64,000 nt of DNA from Stereum hirsutum FP-91666 SS1. Taxonomy: Eukaryota > Basidiomycota > Agaricomycetes > Russulales > Stereaceae. The notes below the pieces were generated by a model. The model ran no database searches. It was not told where the DNA came from and saw only the letters and a list, made by a program, of their open reading frames with translations. Below, piece after piece: positions 1 to 10,752 of this stretch. Position numbers and translations under genes: made by a program. Location: positions 1,914,950 through 1,978,949 of the forward strand of contig NW_006763138.1 of NCBI RefSeq assembly GCF_000264905.1. The letters run 5' to 3'. How positions within the stretch are numbered: the stretch's first letter is position 1; every line of letters starts with the position of its first letter.

Positions 1-513
1 ATATACTGTTTCTAGCTATCCTTCAGTTGTCTGGTTGCTTTTAGAATATAGGCCTAATTGAATGGATATGAGACTGTATGTATTTGTCCTATTCTACTTA
101 TGCACAGTCTATCTTACTAACATTCTTTGTATGCTTCTTCTAGAGTCTGTATCAAATCCTAGTGAGCAGGTATGAGCCTTTATTTTCTTCTGCCTTCAGC
201 ACCTATGTCTCACTTCTTTGTTTTTCTATGTGTGTAGAGATCTCTGGCCTCTTCTTAGATCATTGGTAAGTTTATTCTTCATACTATCTACTCAGGAATA
301 GAATCTGATTCTATGTTCTTCCAACAGGACTTATGTAGGTTAGTAATTGGCAGGGATTCTTTTCATGTAATTTACTGTAGCACAGTGTTGTCATGTATCT
401 GTACCCTACTGTAGTGAATATATAATCTTTCTTTGTCTCCTGATTAGTGTGATGATCCTATAGAAGAAACCCTAATCCAAAACAATATTAGTTGGGTGGA
501 AAATGACTATAGA

Positions 514-558
514 AGCTCTGAGAGCTCTGAGAGCTCTGAGAGCACTGAGAGCACTGAG
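514..558. repeat. 9-bp tandem repeat (AGCTCTGAG), five copies
   Basis: Five head-to-tail copies of a 9-bp unit: three AGCTCTGAG followed by two AGCACTGAG, so the array diverged by one shared substitution. It lies in non-coding flank DNA. No function is evident. Confidence 0.85.
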
Positions 559-892
559 AGCTATAGGAGATATTGCCACTATACATAGGAACCAGAGATC
601 CATAAGTTGCTAACATTGATATGGTAGCTCTCAATGCTCTCCAACAATATCTGTTCTATAGTATCCCTATGAGAAATTTCCTGGTTTGCTGATGTTTGCC
701 GCTGACGTTGATCTTCCCCTGCCCTAGCCTCTGTTATGGACGCTTTTTCTTCTTTGTTACTTCGTGTATCTTTTCCTTTTCTTTTCCTTTACCACATTCC
801 TAGTAAGGCGACACACACCCGGACTTCGGCTCAATCCTTTCTTACTAAAATCCCTTTAAAAACCTTTCTACAAACATATCTCTTTCTCTTAT

Positions 893-960
893 GGACACGT
901 ATACTTACCTCGGACACATACAATAGTGGGCTGGACACGTAGGAGGACTGCGGACACGTT
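893..960. repeat. Four spaced GGACAC(G/A)T motifs
   Basis: GGACACGT or GGACACAT occurs at about 893, 912, 933 and 952, spaced 19-21 bp, with a weaker GACACAG just after. It sits upstream of a TATAAATA-like stretch near 1080. This resembles promoter or LTR regulatory DNA, but no matching second LTR or retrotransposon coding sequence is visible, so a solo LTR is only a guess. Confidence 0.45.
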
Positions 961-1908
961 ACTTCTGTCTGACACAGACTATCTTGGCGTGGCTTGACTC
1001 TAGCTCGGCGGTGCAGATGAACTCTTAGGCTGATGTGGCGGACCTAGATGACGTGGCGATTCACACGGACTTGTATTAGTATAAATATCGGACCTTTGTA
1101 GTCGAGATTCTCCAACCTGTTCACTTGTATTGTACCTACAGTGTTTCAGTTGAATTCACCAGAATTCTCGATATCGTCTTGTGCGACCTCAAGACAATAC
1201 CCCTCGAATCTCAACTACTGAAGAGCTTTACCATTAGAACCTCGAATCCACATCAGCTCTAGCAGGACACCTGCCTCAGAAGAGGACACCTCATCTGAAC
1301 GAACTCGATCCTAGACCGGACGCCGCGTCTAGACGAACCGAGCCAGAACCCCGGATCCGGAACCTCCGAAGCCCCTCGCTGATCGCCCAAGCCGACGGTG
1401 CCGAACGACTCGATCGTTCCCCGCTTCACGAAACCAACGCCGCCCTTAAGCCTAGCTTAAGCCCGGTCGTAACAGCCTCTGAGCCCAACCCTTATGCTTC
1501 AGTGTTTCCATAATGTATGCCTGTTCAATCACACTTGATTTTTGCTCAATTCACCAGTCTGAGCTTTGCACAAGACTGTCTGACGGTAAAGATCTTGATT
1601 ATTTCAGTCTATTTTTGACTCATACATCAGCCTTGTGCCCTCAAAATACTTCTATAACAATTCAATAAGTGTCAGGACATGATACCTACATCACTCCCAG
1701 CCCAAGGTATTATTTTGGTCATTTTTCGGAATTTTCTAGGTGGGGTCCAAAAATTTTTTAAGAGGCCTGACGACCTAACTAACTAACTAGGTCCCGGTTA
1801 TTTATTATATTTGTCAGCTCCCCTTGGTATTATTTATCCATTTATAACTATTTACTGATGTATATACTATTTACTATACATGTACATACCATATACTACT
1901 AGCAGTTT

Positions 1909-1930
1909 GCCCGTGCCCGAGGCACAGGGC
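1909..1930 (-). repeat. Helitron 3-prime hairpin next to CTAG terminus
   Basis: GCCCGTGCC (1909-1917) pairs with GGCACAGGGC (1921-1930) around a 3-base loop with one bulge. On the minus strand it lies six bases before CTAG (1899-1902), then host T. A related GCCCGTGCCC string recurs at 2226-2242, possibly a second decayed terminus. Confidence 0.65.
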
Positions 1931-2612
1931 TTATATACTTGTTTGCAAAGCTAATTCAGTTTTCATGCTCGAAAATACAGTTGTCGTCGTGAATCTCATC
2001 CGAGGCCATGCTGAGGCATCAAAAAGCTCATGCCATTACACGCTAGAGCATGCTGTGGTGCATGCGAAGATGGAGAGCTTTTGTTCTCTTTTACCCTGGT
2101 TGAGTACTCCTGTTGATGGAGATAAATTGATATCTGGGATGAGCAGCTTGTATTTTTGTGCACACCATGAAGGTCTGTGCGAGCTCGAGCAACTGCCTGA
2201 TACCTGGCTTCCGATACCGTTGCTTGCCCGTGCCCGTGCCCCATGATACTTATGCATGGGCTTCCATGCTCTAATGGGGTAGACTTTATCTGTGGATATT
2301 ATCTCACCATCTAATTCTCATCTGAATCCATCAACAATTGGCATTAACATTGCAATGCTCTTGACTTCAACTTCCGGGGCTTGCTCCCGTGGAAAGTTAG
2401 AAGCAAAGACTGTCACTCGAGACAAACTCGAGCGTGTGTTTATGTTTAATTGGCTATACTTCTGCTAGCTGAATTTAACTCTTGCTCGGAGAGGAATAAG
2501 AGGAAGAGAAAAGTTTTCAGCCTAGCTCGCTTGCAGTTTTCTGGCTGCTGTGATAGAGCCAAGCTGAGCCACACGGGTTGAAGGCCGCCACACGGATGCT
2601 CACCTGTAGTCC

Positions 2613-2674
2613 ACGTGGCTTGTCTCGCGTGGTTTGTCTCGCTCGCGTGGTTTGTCTCCACGTGGTTTGTCTAC
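2613..2674. repeat. CGTGGTTTGTCT short tandem repeat, four copies
   Basis: Four imperfect copies of CGTGG(T/C)TTGTCT separated by 3-7 bases lie just downstream (minus sense) of the Helitron helicase fragment. They sit inside the remnant and look like replication-slippage products. Confidence 0.7.
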
Positions 2675-2692
2675 CCACCGTCACATTAAGTA

Positions 2693-3439
2693 TTAGATGT
2701 ATGTACGGGATTTTCGTACATGTATAGTAAATGGTTGGAGCCTTAAGTCCAGCGCCATCTTTTCCCTGAACTTGTTCCAGATTGACAGCAGAGAGGGGAC
2801 ACAATCGTTGACAAGGAGGTCGGCAAAGAGGAGACGAATCTGGCGTGGCGTATACAGCGCTTGGACGGCCTCCGTTATTGCGTACTCCACCTCAACTTCG
2901 TTGTCGAAAAGACCGCAGGAGATGGCCGCTTCCTGGAAAGAGCCCGCCACAATACCCCGCACCTCTTTCAAATTCCTGTAGGATCGAGCCGGTCGATGCT
3001 GTAACAGGCGCCTGAGGTAGAACCGTTCGCCTTCAGACACCCTGGCGGAATGAAGACGGCAGACATGGGTGTTCGATTCCTGCCGAAGGATGACGTGCAT
3101 AACGGCCTGGCCTTGGATTGGGGCACTTTCAACGAAGTAGTTTGCGCGACCAGCCCTGGATGGGTTATAACGTTCTGTGCGGAAAAGACTCCAGTATTCG
3201 GTGTAGAGTAAGTCTTCAAATGCACGAATAACGCCGCCAAAGGTGAAGAAACCCAGAGGCCGCACGAAGTAGTGGTCGAGAAGGGACGATGTGGCGGCAG
3301 GTAAACCACGTCGTGTGGCATATTGGCGGTGAGTGAGGTCGTCTGGGACATGTATAGGGAGAGCGGAGACGCCTGGTTTCTTCTGTGTGATGTGATATCC
3401 AAGCGTGCGCCATCCCGCCTCGCCAGCGGAAAACTCCAT
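2693..3439 (-). pseudogene. Helitron Rep/helicase fragment (middle region)
   Basis: A frame of about 248 codons on the minus strand. Its first third (GWRTLGYHI, IHVPDDL, LLYTEYW, ERYNP) matches the region after the Rep domain of Helitron proteins, where a conserved pattern ends in a loading-site tyrosine segment. The next part (GERFYLRRLL, NLKEVRGIVAGSFQEAAI, CGLFDNEVE, TPRQIRLLFADLLV, LSIWNKFREKM) is the characteristic linker before the Pif1-like helicase. The helicase Walker motifs and the Rep HUH motif are not present, and upstream frames do not extend it, so this is a truncated, non-functional piece. It agrees in strand with the Helitron 3-prime terminus at 1899. Confidence 0.75.
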
Positions 3440-4144
3440 CCAGGCCTACTCCGTCGGCCATGTTGCTGGCTTCATCCTTCCTTTCAGGACCCGAGAACCC
3501 GTCTCTGGATTCATTTAATTCCTCGCTGTCCTGTTTGCACCAGATTGGCGCTGATTCGTGCATTCCATGGCAAGCACAGCTAAGTATTATTGCCAAATTA
3601 TTGCCAGCGACAATCTCAAAATCTCCCAATAATGGAGATTGCTTAGGACGTGAGTATTCAGCGTGCTGCGTGAACAAAGACACAGCGAATATATCGCAAG
3701 GCAACTATGAAATCATCATCATTTCTTCCGTTCCTAGATAATCGTACAAATTCAAGACAGAGGCAGAAAACATCTGGCATAGTAGTACTAGATACGCGGA
3801 GACGGGTCGCGGTCTGTTTCAGATCATATGGTGTATGCAAAGCAGTTAGCAGCCAAACTAGACGAGTCGTTCGAGTGGTGGGGATATGGGTGGCGGAAAC
3901 GTTCAGAGTGCAACTCTTACCTGCTCCTTGTCGTCATATTGACTAGAACGAGGTGCATCGTGCTCAGCAGCGGCACTTACGAACGTTGGTGGCACAGTTG
4001 CAAGGCTTGCACTTGCACCCGCGACCGGCTTTAGCGACAGACGTAGCGGCGCAGCACACGCCAGAGGAGTCAATCGTGTCGATGACCTTGGCCTTGGTAA
4101 AGCACGCCAACAACAACGACAATGTCAAACAGATATCGCACAAT
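3440..4144. other. Intergenic, no gene recognised
   Basis: Only short overlapping frames. The part adjoining 3439 may still be Helitron DNA, because its 5-prime end was not found. Nothing else is recognised. Confidence 0.4.
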
Positions 4145-5021
4145 ATCATCAGCGAATTCGTGAAAAAGTGGCCGGACGTTGGCCGGGTTACAATCCCGCG
4201 CCGGAAGGGAAGCCGATTGTAATCCATTATCATTTCAATATGACCAGGAAGGCACGATCGTAGCACGTTCCATCCCGAGATCAGGCCCATGTGGTGTTGG
4301 AACGACTTACAATCCAACACAACACGGACGAGTAATCACAATGCGTTACAATCCAAGGTCTCACTTCCTCGGGGTTCGAGCTGGTTTGGGCTAACAGTCA
4401 AACTGTACGTTATGTGCGTGAGTTTTTAGCCTACTCTTCTGATCGCACTGTGAACATGATTGAATATCCTGGGAGAAGCAACCTCTCACAAGTATCGCTG
4501 TCTACTCATTGACCCTCCTTCGTGTGTCGACTGTGATGCAGATGTAGAATTTGAAGAGCGTAAGGGCTGCGAAGAAGGTAACATAGCTCGAGTACTGCAT
4601 GACCACACAAAGGCCCGTTAGTGTAGTAGTAATGTACCATGTAATTAGATAGTTTTGAGTGAAATACAACCTTTGCCCTTGAGTTCGAGCCCCAGTCTGC
4701 GCGTGCCGTCCATGAAGCGATAATCCTGAGCCATTTACAACCTGCCGGGTGGCTGATAAGATAAGGAAGGAGGCCAGGAGGTGACGCGGGACCGGGGGCG
4801 AGAGGCGGAAGAGCCTCCGCCTCCGGCCCTTTTGGCATTTAGCCGGGTGCCTATCGGGTTTATCGTAACGGATGGAAAAGTTGATGGCAAGGGTTTAATC
4901 CACTTCCACCTGTTACAATCTGACGGACAATGTTGCCGTGGATTGGCCGGGATTGTACGCGTTACAACGCATTGCGCGTCATTGTAACCGGTTAGAGCAT
5001 TTTCCCGAATTCGCTGATGAT
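4145..5021. mobile_element. Non-autonomous DNA transposon with ~50-bp imperfect terminal inverted repeats
   Basis: The 16-mer ATCATCAGCGAATTCG at 4145-4160 is repeated exactly, inverted, at 5006-5021. The similarity continues inward with gaps: GAAAA, then CCGGGTTACAAT...CGCGC on the left against CCGGTTACAATGACGCGC on the right-hand complement. No transposase frame lies inside. Several further GTTACAATCC copies (near 4187, 4305, 4343 and 4913) act like subterminal motifs. A target-site duplication is not obvious, so the superfamily is unassigned. The inside also contains a decayed tRNA-like stretch with a B-box (about 4680). Confidence 0.6.
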
Positions 5022-5740
5022 GGGTCAATAAATACGCACAGCAGTCATATCTTGCAGCTACCGCTTGTGTGCCTCGTCAGTGCTATCCTGATACTACTGT
5101 ATATGTTGTGATTGACCGTAAACGAAATTGATTCATGTCGAAAAGATCTGTTGACCACAGAATAATGTGGTGGCCACGGTCCGACCTGAGGTTTATATAA
5201 CACTAGCCCTGCCATTATCGAGTGGTTTTGACAAGACTGTTCCCGTCATCATTCTCATGCTTGTCGGACGAGTCAGCCTCGACCACCAACATTTTCACCT
5301 GAAAGAGAATAACTTGAACCGGCCGTTCTCCTGGTTGTTCCTCAATGAACAATGACATCCAAACGGTGCAGGTCTGAGTCCACGGTCTCGGTGCGGTCTC
5401 CGAAACTCGACACTTCACCGCCACAATCTCTGTCCTTCTACGTTAGGCGTGGGAAGGTGGCACTTCTGATCTTTTCACGCTGCGACGACTTCGGGAGTTA
5501 CAACTACGACACTTGTCCGATTCGACAGCTTACTGTTCACCTGAACGTTGTTCTACTTACATGTCCGAAGTCGTCTAGCGTTATCGTTGCTTTATATGGA
5601 CTTCCAACGGTAGGTTACTTGTGATGGATTCAGGAAAACACTTGGCACCGCGGTTCTAAGCGAGCTTTACGACAATCCTTGTGTTTTGTTTGCGCACACA
5701 CTTCTTACCCTCAGTCATCTGGCCATGGCTCCACCTCGCC
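5022..5740. other. Intergenic, no gene recognised; TATTATAAA near its end
   Basis: Short frames only. TATTATAAA at about 5744-5752 is a plausible TATA box for the kinase-like gene that follows. Confidence 0.4.
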
Positions 5741-5805
5741 AGTTATTATAAACCTGTATCTCCGAGCTGCATCAAGGCCCAACTGTTTCCCTAGCCGTTG
5801 ACGTC

Positions 5806-7344
5806 GTGTCTCGTCTCAACTCAGGTGCGATCACGAGTTACCCACTTCTCCCCGCAGAAAGCCATGGCGGTTTCTTCATCCCTCAGCGGTCCGGGTCCAC
5901 GCTCACGCTCAAGAATGGGCGATACTATGAGATCGTCTGTAGACTTGGCTTTGGACGATACTCGAATGTTTGGCTCGTTTGTGGTACGCAGGCGTTTGTC
6001 GTGGGTGCTCATCCTACCTATCCGGACATATTGCTTCTTTTGTTTCTTACGAGGACTTTAGACTTTGATCACACGAGCCAAACACATTTCGCGCTGCCAA
6101 GGTGCTCTCAGCGGGGGATACGAAACTGCGGCCAGCCGGCCTTCACCTAGAGTTCAACATATGGGAGAAGGTCGACGCAAGCGCTCGAGGGCTCTGTACA
6201 CTTCCACTTCTCGATCATTTCCTGCAGGATTCAGAGGCCAGTTGCGGTGACACGGGTCCGCACTCGTGTCTTGTCCTGCCTGTGAATTCTATCGATATGT
6301 CGGAGTATAGGAGTGAGTTACCCTTCTCGTCATTCTCATCTCACAATATTCACATACTCTTGCGCACAGATGTCAGGCCTACCAACGTACTCCTCAGACG
6401 GCCCTTCGGAGATCACGCCATCGAGAAATATTTCTCTGAGAACCCACTCAAGATATATGGCGAGGTCGAACTGCCGCATGATGGCGCGGGGGAGCGTTAT
6501 CCTGTGTGGGCTACTCAGGCCTTGCCACGTGATATACCGCGAGATACCACACCGATGCAGGCGGAACTTTTTGGGGCTTATTTGGTGGATTACGGACAGT
6601 GTATGCTGCTTTCTCCCGCTTCTCAGTACACAGGTCGAGGCTTTGAGTTGACAACTGCATAGATAGGTCGATTCGTTGGTTCTCCTCCAGCGGGAGATAT
6701 CGTCACGCACTACACTCTGAGGGCTCCGGAACTTATGCTCGACGTGAGTTATGGCACGAAGGTAGATGTGTGGGCGGTCGGCTGCTTGGTGAGTTTGTCA
6801 CGCGTCCTTTGTTGGTATCTATGTACGATCACGATTAACTGCGAGCTCTCACGATGTCAGGTCTTTGAGTTACTCACTGGAGAGTCATTGTTTGATCCGA
6901 AATCATTTAACGGCGGCGACGATACGGGTACTGGTAATAGGAAGCTCGATGACGCTCATCTTGCGCAGATGATGGATCTTTGGGGGGAACAATTGTCTGC
7001 GGCGTTTCTGGACAAATCTGCTATACGAAGTCAGTTCTTCAACGAGCACGGTACGTCCATCTCTCCTCGACCATCATTAGACAAATACAGATTATGCTCA
7101 CAATGCTAAATATTGCACAGGCGATCTGCTACGCAAACCACGACGCCACATGCAAACTATCGAAGCATGTCTAGCAGCCTGCGCCCATCTGAGACCCAAA
7201 CCGGGCGATGTCGAGCAGATCGCGAGTTTCGTTCGGGAATGTACGAGATTGGATCCGGTACAGAGTGCTACGGCGAGCGAACTCACGATTCATCCGTGGA
7301 TGGTGGACGCGTATATGGTGGGATCTACGTATCCGGTTTTTTGA
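5806..7344 (+). CDS. SRPK-like serine/threonine protein kinase, start unresolved
   Basis: Spliced by eye, the exons give an N-lobe with a glycine loop (RLGFGRYSNVWL, about 5938-5980) and an AAKVL lysine (about 6090). Next come HTDVRPTNVLL (catalytic loop; family usually HTDIKPENILL), LVDYGQC (DFG position, Asp and Gly kept), then YTLRAPELML with the APE motif, DVWAVGCL and FELLTGESLFDP. The C-lobe ends in a short HPWM-type tail. This order is diagnostic of CMGC/SRPK kinases, which phosphorylate SR-type proteins. The invariant Asp, Asn, Lys and APE are present, but the loop Lys and Glu are replaced by Arg and Thr. No in-frame ATG precedes the glycine loop; the frame is open from about 5752 only to a stop. 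Either an upstream exon is missing from my model or the 5-prime end is decayed. Introns lie around 5984-6085, 6310-6370, 6790-6860 and 7050-7120. Confidence 0.65.
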
Positions 7345-7400
7345 CGAACAGGGATTCAGAGAATCTGGTGGGGAATAGGGGTTCTGAACTTAGTACTGGG

Positions 7401-7557
7401 ACTGTGCGTGGCCGTGTATGTTACGATGTGAGTACCTGGTTCACCGTTCACTCTAGCTATGATAGAACTGTGCGTGGCCGTGCATGTTACCGTGCTGCCC
7501 CTGCCAGTTCGCCGTCCACTCTTTTTACAACTGTGCGTGGCCGTGTGTGTTACGATG
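7401..7557. repeat. Three dispersed copies of ACTGTGCGTGGCCGTG...GTTAC
   Basis: A motif of about 28 bp starts at 7401, 7467 and 7530, spaced 66 and 63 bp, with unrelated DNA between. It lies just downstream of the kinase stop codon, in its probable 3-prime UTR or the convergent intergenic space. Confidence 0.75.
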
Positions 7558-8106
7558 AGGTTGTACGCAGTATCACGCTTACCATGTCTTTCACATTCGT
7601 ACTGCCTCTGAGTGAGATGACCGCGCGGAGAACCAGAGAATCCAGTCGGATGTGCAGATGACCATGGATCAAAACAAGATGTAATGTAATACAGACCACT
7701 CACACGCAGTGCCGGAAACCAAGAACCAAACTAGAGCAGGCACAAAAAGGAACCCAAACTTCCACAAGTGAAGAGAAAAAACCGAACTTCATAGAAGATG
7801 CTAATGACCCCAGGGTAATATGCACATACTATACACGGAGCTCGGGCAAACGATAAAAAAAACAGTCGTTGCGCGAGCACAGTAGTACCATCGAACCAGC
7901 GATAGCACCAACCAGAAAAACAGGAACAGAAAAGAACTCTTCGACTCCGACTCCAGGGCAGCCTTCTCTCCTCGGTCTTCGCGGTCTCCCTCTCACCATA
8001 CCAACGTCTGCACCCACCGCCACCGCCACCACCACAACGCCATCCACCGCCACACCGTCATGTCATCCTCCATCCGCGCTTCTCACTACCCGGTAAACCC
8101 AGGAGG

Positions 8107-9659
8107 TTATGGGAGTAACCTCTTTGCTGAAAACCTCCTGCCCGAATAAGGCGGTGGCTGCGCCCCAGGTGGCGTCGCCTCTGCCACACGGTTCACCTTC
8201 CTTCGCCCTGAATCTCGCGAAGCCTTGCTGGGATTCGCACTGCGCGTTTGACTCCTGCTCCTGGTGGGAGGGGCGGAGAGGATAGGCACGGGGACGGTGG
8301 AGAGGGAGCCGGAGCCTGAGGCTTGGACCGTGATCATTTGGGCTTCGAGGTCGGCGACGCGGGTTTCGAGCACGGCTGGGGGAAGGATTTGGAGAGGGGC
8401 TGGTTGATTGGTGGGGGTAGAAAATCTCAGTGCGCTAATTGGGCAGCGAGGGAAGAGCTGGGATGAGGACTTACGGTTGAATTTGCCGGGGTCTGGTGCA
8501 GGGAATGGTCGTGGTAGGGTATCGACGGGCGGTGTTAGGGGCACATCGTGAGGTATGAACGCATTCGGCTTTTCACGAGACTGTGCGCGAGCCAGTGCCT
8601 CTTGCGAAGGCACTTGATGCGCAAGAGGGAAAGGATCGTCAATACTGTGGTCAACGAGGCGATACATGGGAGCTCATGAAGCGTGTTTGGGAAGGATGAG
8701 AAAGGAAGAGCTCACAGCCAACGAAAGGTAACGGTTGCCGCAGCATGCTCTTCTTTCTCCTCTTGTACCACAGGAACAGCAGACCACCGATGATCATGAA
8801 TAGACCGAGGACACTTCCAACGACTGCTCCGATGATTGTTTCTGGGGGGACCAGAAGTTGTGATGGACCTTGTTCGGATACTCCGCCGGACACAGAACAG
8901 GATGAATTGTCAGCGCATGAGGATGTGGGTGTAGGTGCGGTGGTAAGGCTTTCGGTGGTGGCTGAAAAGGCGTATGAGGATGATGATGCGGTGGAATGGT
9001 GACCGTTGTTGTCGTCACTGTACTCAAATCAGGATATGACGCAGGAAGGAGAATCGGAGAAGTATACCTCGATATACTAAACAGGAACATTAAAAATATT
9101 AGAACAAGATACCCGGAGCACTGGGCAGCATGCTACTCACGAGCTTACAGACGCAATGTCTTCACGCGTGACGACTGCATAGTCTATGCAGCTCATCCCT
9201 CCATCCTCCGGGGCGGTCGTCATCTCGAAGTTCAACGTATGTTGCCCGTTCGATAGACCGGCCACAGAATAGAGTGTGGCGTCATAGATGACAGAGTCCC
9301 CGTCGTACACATGCGCCTCGGTGGTGTTATGGTCATCATCGACGGTAAACCGCATAGTACCAGAGTTGGGTGCATCCACACCATAGACATAGATCGCGGT
9401 CCCTGATGTGCAGGAATGATCAGTGATGTTGACACTGACCCGAGCAAGGTTGATGGGACGCACCAGTGAAGGTGCACGATCCTGTCGAATTGGACGCAAG
9501 CGCGTTATGCGATGTCCCGTTGAACAACTGGGTCGCGTCGATCTTAGAGCTTGAGCACTCTTCGCACAGGTCATCATCCGCTCTTGAAACCGTCCAAGAG
9601 CCAGCCCAAGAAAAGGATGCTTGAGTGTCGTCGAAGGTGACGTTGGTTGGAACCGACAT
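8107..9659 (-). CDS. Single-pass membrane protein with extracellular beta-rich domain and PPxY tail
   Basis: Begins at ATG 9659 with MSVPTNVTFDD, the usual signal-peptide-less start of a large basidiomycete family of unknown function. A 61-bp intron (about 9406-9466) joins CTFTG to TAIYVYGV, recreating the family core. The SGLSNGQHTLNF strand and WxxD-like end follow, then an intron with acceptor near 9017, a Ser/Thr-rich stalk, and one transmembrane helix (IIGAVVGSVLGLFMIIGGLL, about 8775-8835) closed by WYKRRKK, which puts the tail in the cytosol. The tail is Pro-rich with a short coiled stretch (LETRVADLEAQM). It ends in PPPYSGRRF, a PPxY motif of the kind bound by WW domains such as those of Rsp5-type ubiquitin ligases. 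About five exons. The role may be surface sensing; nothing here proves it. Confidence 0.75.
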
Positions 9660-10752
9660 AATGGTAACAGGCAATGAACCGATTTGCGAACAGAAAAGGA
9701 AAGGCTCTGAAACGGGTCAAAAAAGAATGGACTGAGTCGGACGCCTCAAAACAGTGCCAGCCAGGGAAATCAGAAGAAGGAGACACTGAAAGAAAGCAAG
9801 AAAAAAAGGATGGGAAAGGGTGGAAAGAAGGGAAATTTGGTTGCCAGCACCAGCGAGAAGAGTGGGCTCGGTGAAAGGAGGCTTTGTGGCCATGCTCGTC
9901 TCTTCGCTTATGAAGGTCCCTGACAATAACATCACCCGGCCGTCGCTTTGCGGTCGCTTCCCCCATTTCCCCACATCAAATTTGTCGCACAAGGCGCAGT
10001 CTAGAACAGAGCGACCAGTGAAAAAAAGCCTCTAAAAATCAACAAATATTGAGATAATGGTAGATCGATATCATACTGAGCCTCAGTGCAGGCTGTAATA
10101 TTTTGAACAATTGTGAAGTTCTCTTGAAGTTGATTTCAAAGCATAAGAGCGTCGTCGTTGAAGCCGGCGGTGAAGTCTTGGCTGCATTATGTGGCGCCTT
10201 GGCAAAACATGACGTACCCTTTTGGGACGATGCCACGTGAGAATAACGTGGATGGTGTCCGCCGCAGCCGTGACAGGTCCCTGAAGCTCACCATCGACAA
10301 GTCCGAGCCTTGTCTTGGTCCTCTAGCCTCCTCCACTCTTGTCACGGCCTAACTTCAACTATAGGAAATACTGTTCTTACTCTCATCGCTCACATTTCAC
10401 TAGTGCGTTGGCAGTTTTGACATGTTTGTGTGCTTCAGTTCTTTGAGCCTGCCATGGACGAGTCTCGCTCGAGTCTCGCTACCGTGAGGGTTTGTCGTGA
10501 AACACTGGCCCTTAGTACGATCTTGTTGGCACCGGGTTTATTACTTAGGTATATTCCTCTCCGTCTCACCCGAAACATAAGACCGACACAAGTATGAGCG
10601 GGTGCCGTATTTCAAAGGCTACTTGCGGTCCAGGAACTCCTCCATACTAAGTACTAGAGTAAGTGGACCCTATTTAAACCTTGTGGACGACAAATGTCCC
10701 TTCACCTCTCACCAATCTGGTGCCATTATCACCTTTCTTCATATTTACGACC
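9660..10752 (+). promoter_or_regulatory. Intergenic space between divergent genes; TATA-like box for O-methyltransferase 1
   Basis: The membrane protein (minus) and OMT1 (plus) diverge across about 1.1 kb. TATTTAAA near 10670-10677 lies about 80 bp before the OMT1 ATG and is a plausible TATA box. No gene is recognised in the interval. Confidence 0.45.

Larger units (their letters stand above)
1..1898. other. Gene-free flank, AT-rich at both ends
   Basis: No convincing gene is seen. The interval holds the two repeat groups listed separately, a TATAAATAT stretch near 1080 followed by a pyrimidine/purine-mixed GC-rich part (about 1140-1480), then AT-rich DNA. The organisation could be a decayed LTR element with leader, but I see no primer-binding site, LTR pair or polyprotein frame. 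Confidence 0.4.
1899..3439 (-). mobile_element. Helitron remnant (rolling-circle transposon), 3-prime end and part of helicase gene
   Basis: Read on the minus strand, the interval ends with a GC-rich hairpin (plus positions 1909-1930; 9-bp stem with one bulged base and a TCG loop), then six bases, then CTAG followed by T. This is the classical Helitron 3-prime terminus: hairpin, CTRR, insertion before T. The only long frame (2693-3439) is on the same strand and reads as the linker between Rep and helicase domains of Helitron proteins. The 5-prime TC end is not identified, so the upper boundary is open. Rep HUH and Walker motifs are absent, so the copy cannot be autonomous. Confidence 0.7.

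Noticed and set aside
1083..1500. LTR retrotransposon
   Set aside because: A TATA-like stretch exists, but no second LTR, primer-binding site or gag/pol frame could be found.
2693..2981. Plus-strand frame over the Helitron helicase fragment
   Set aside because: It is the antisense shadow of the minus-strand frame, which carries the recognisable motifs.
9420..9577. Apparent frameshift in the membrane-protein gene
   Set aside because: A 61-bp GTGCGT...CATCAG intron joins CTFTG to TAIYVYG in phase and removes the problem.
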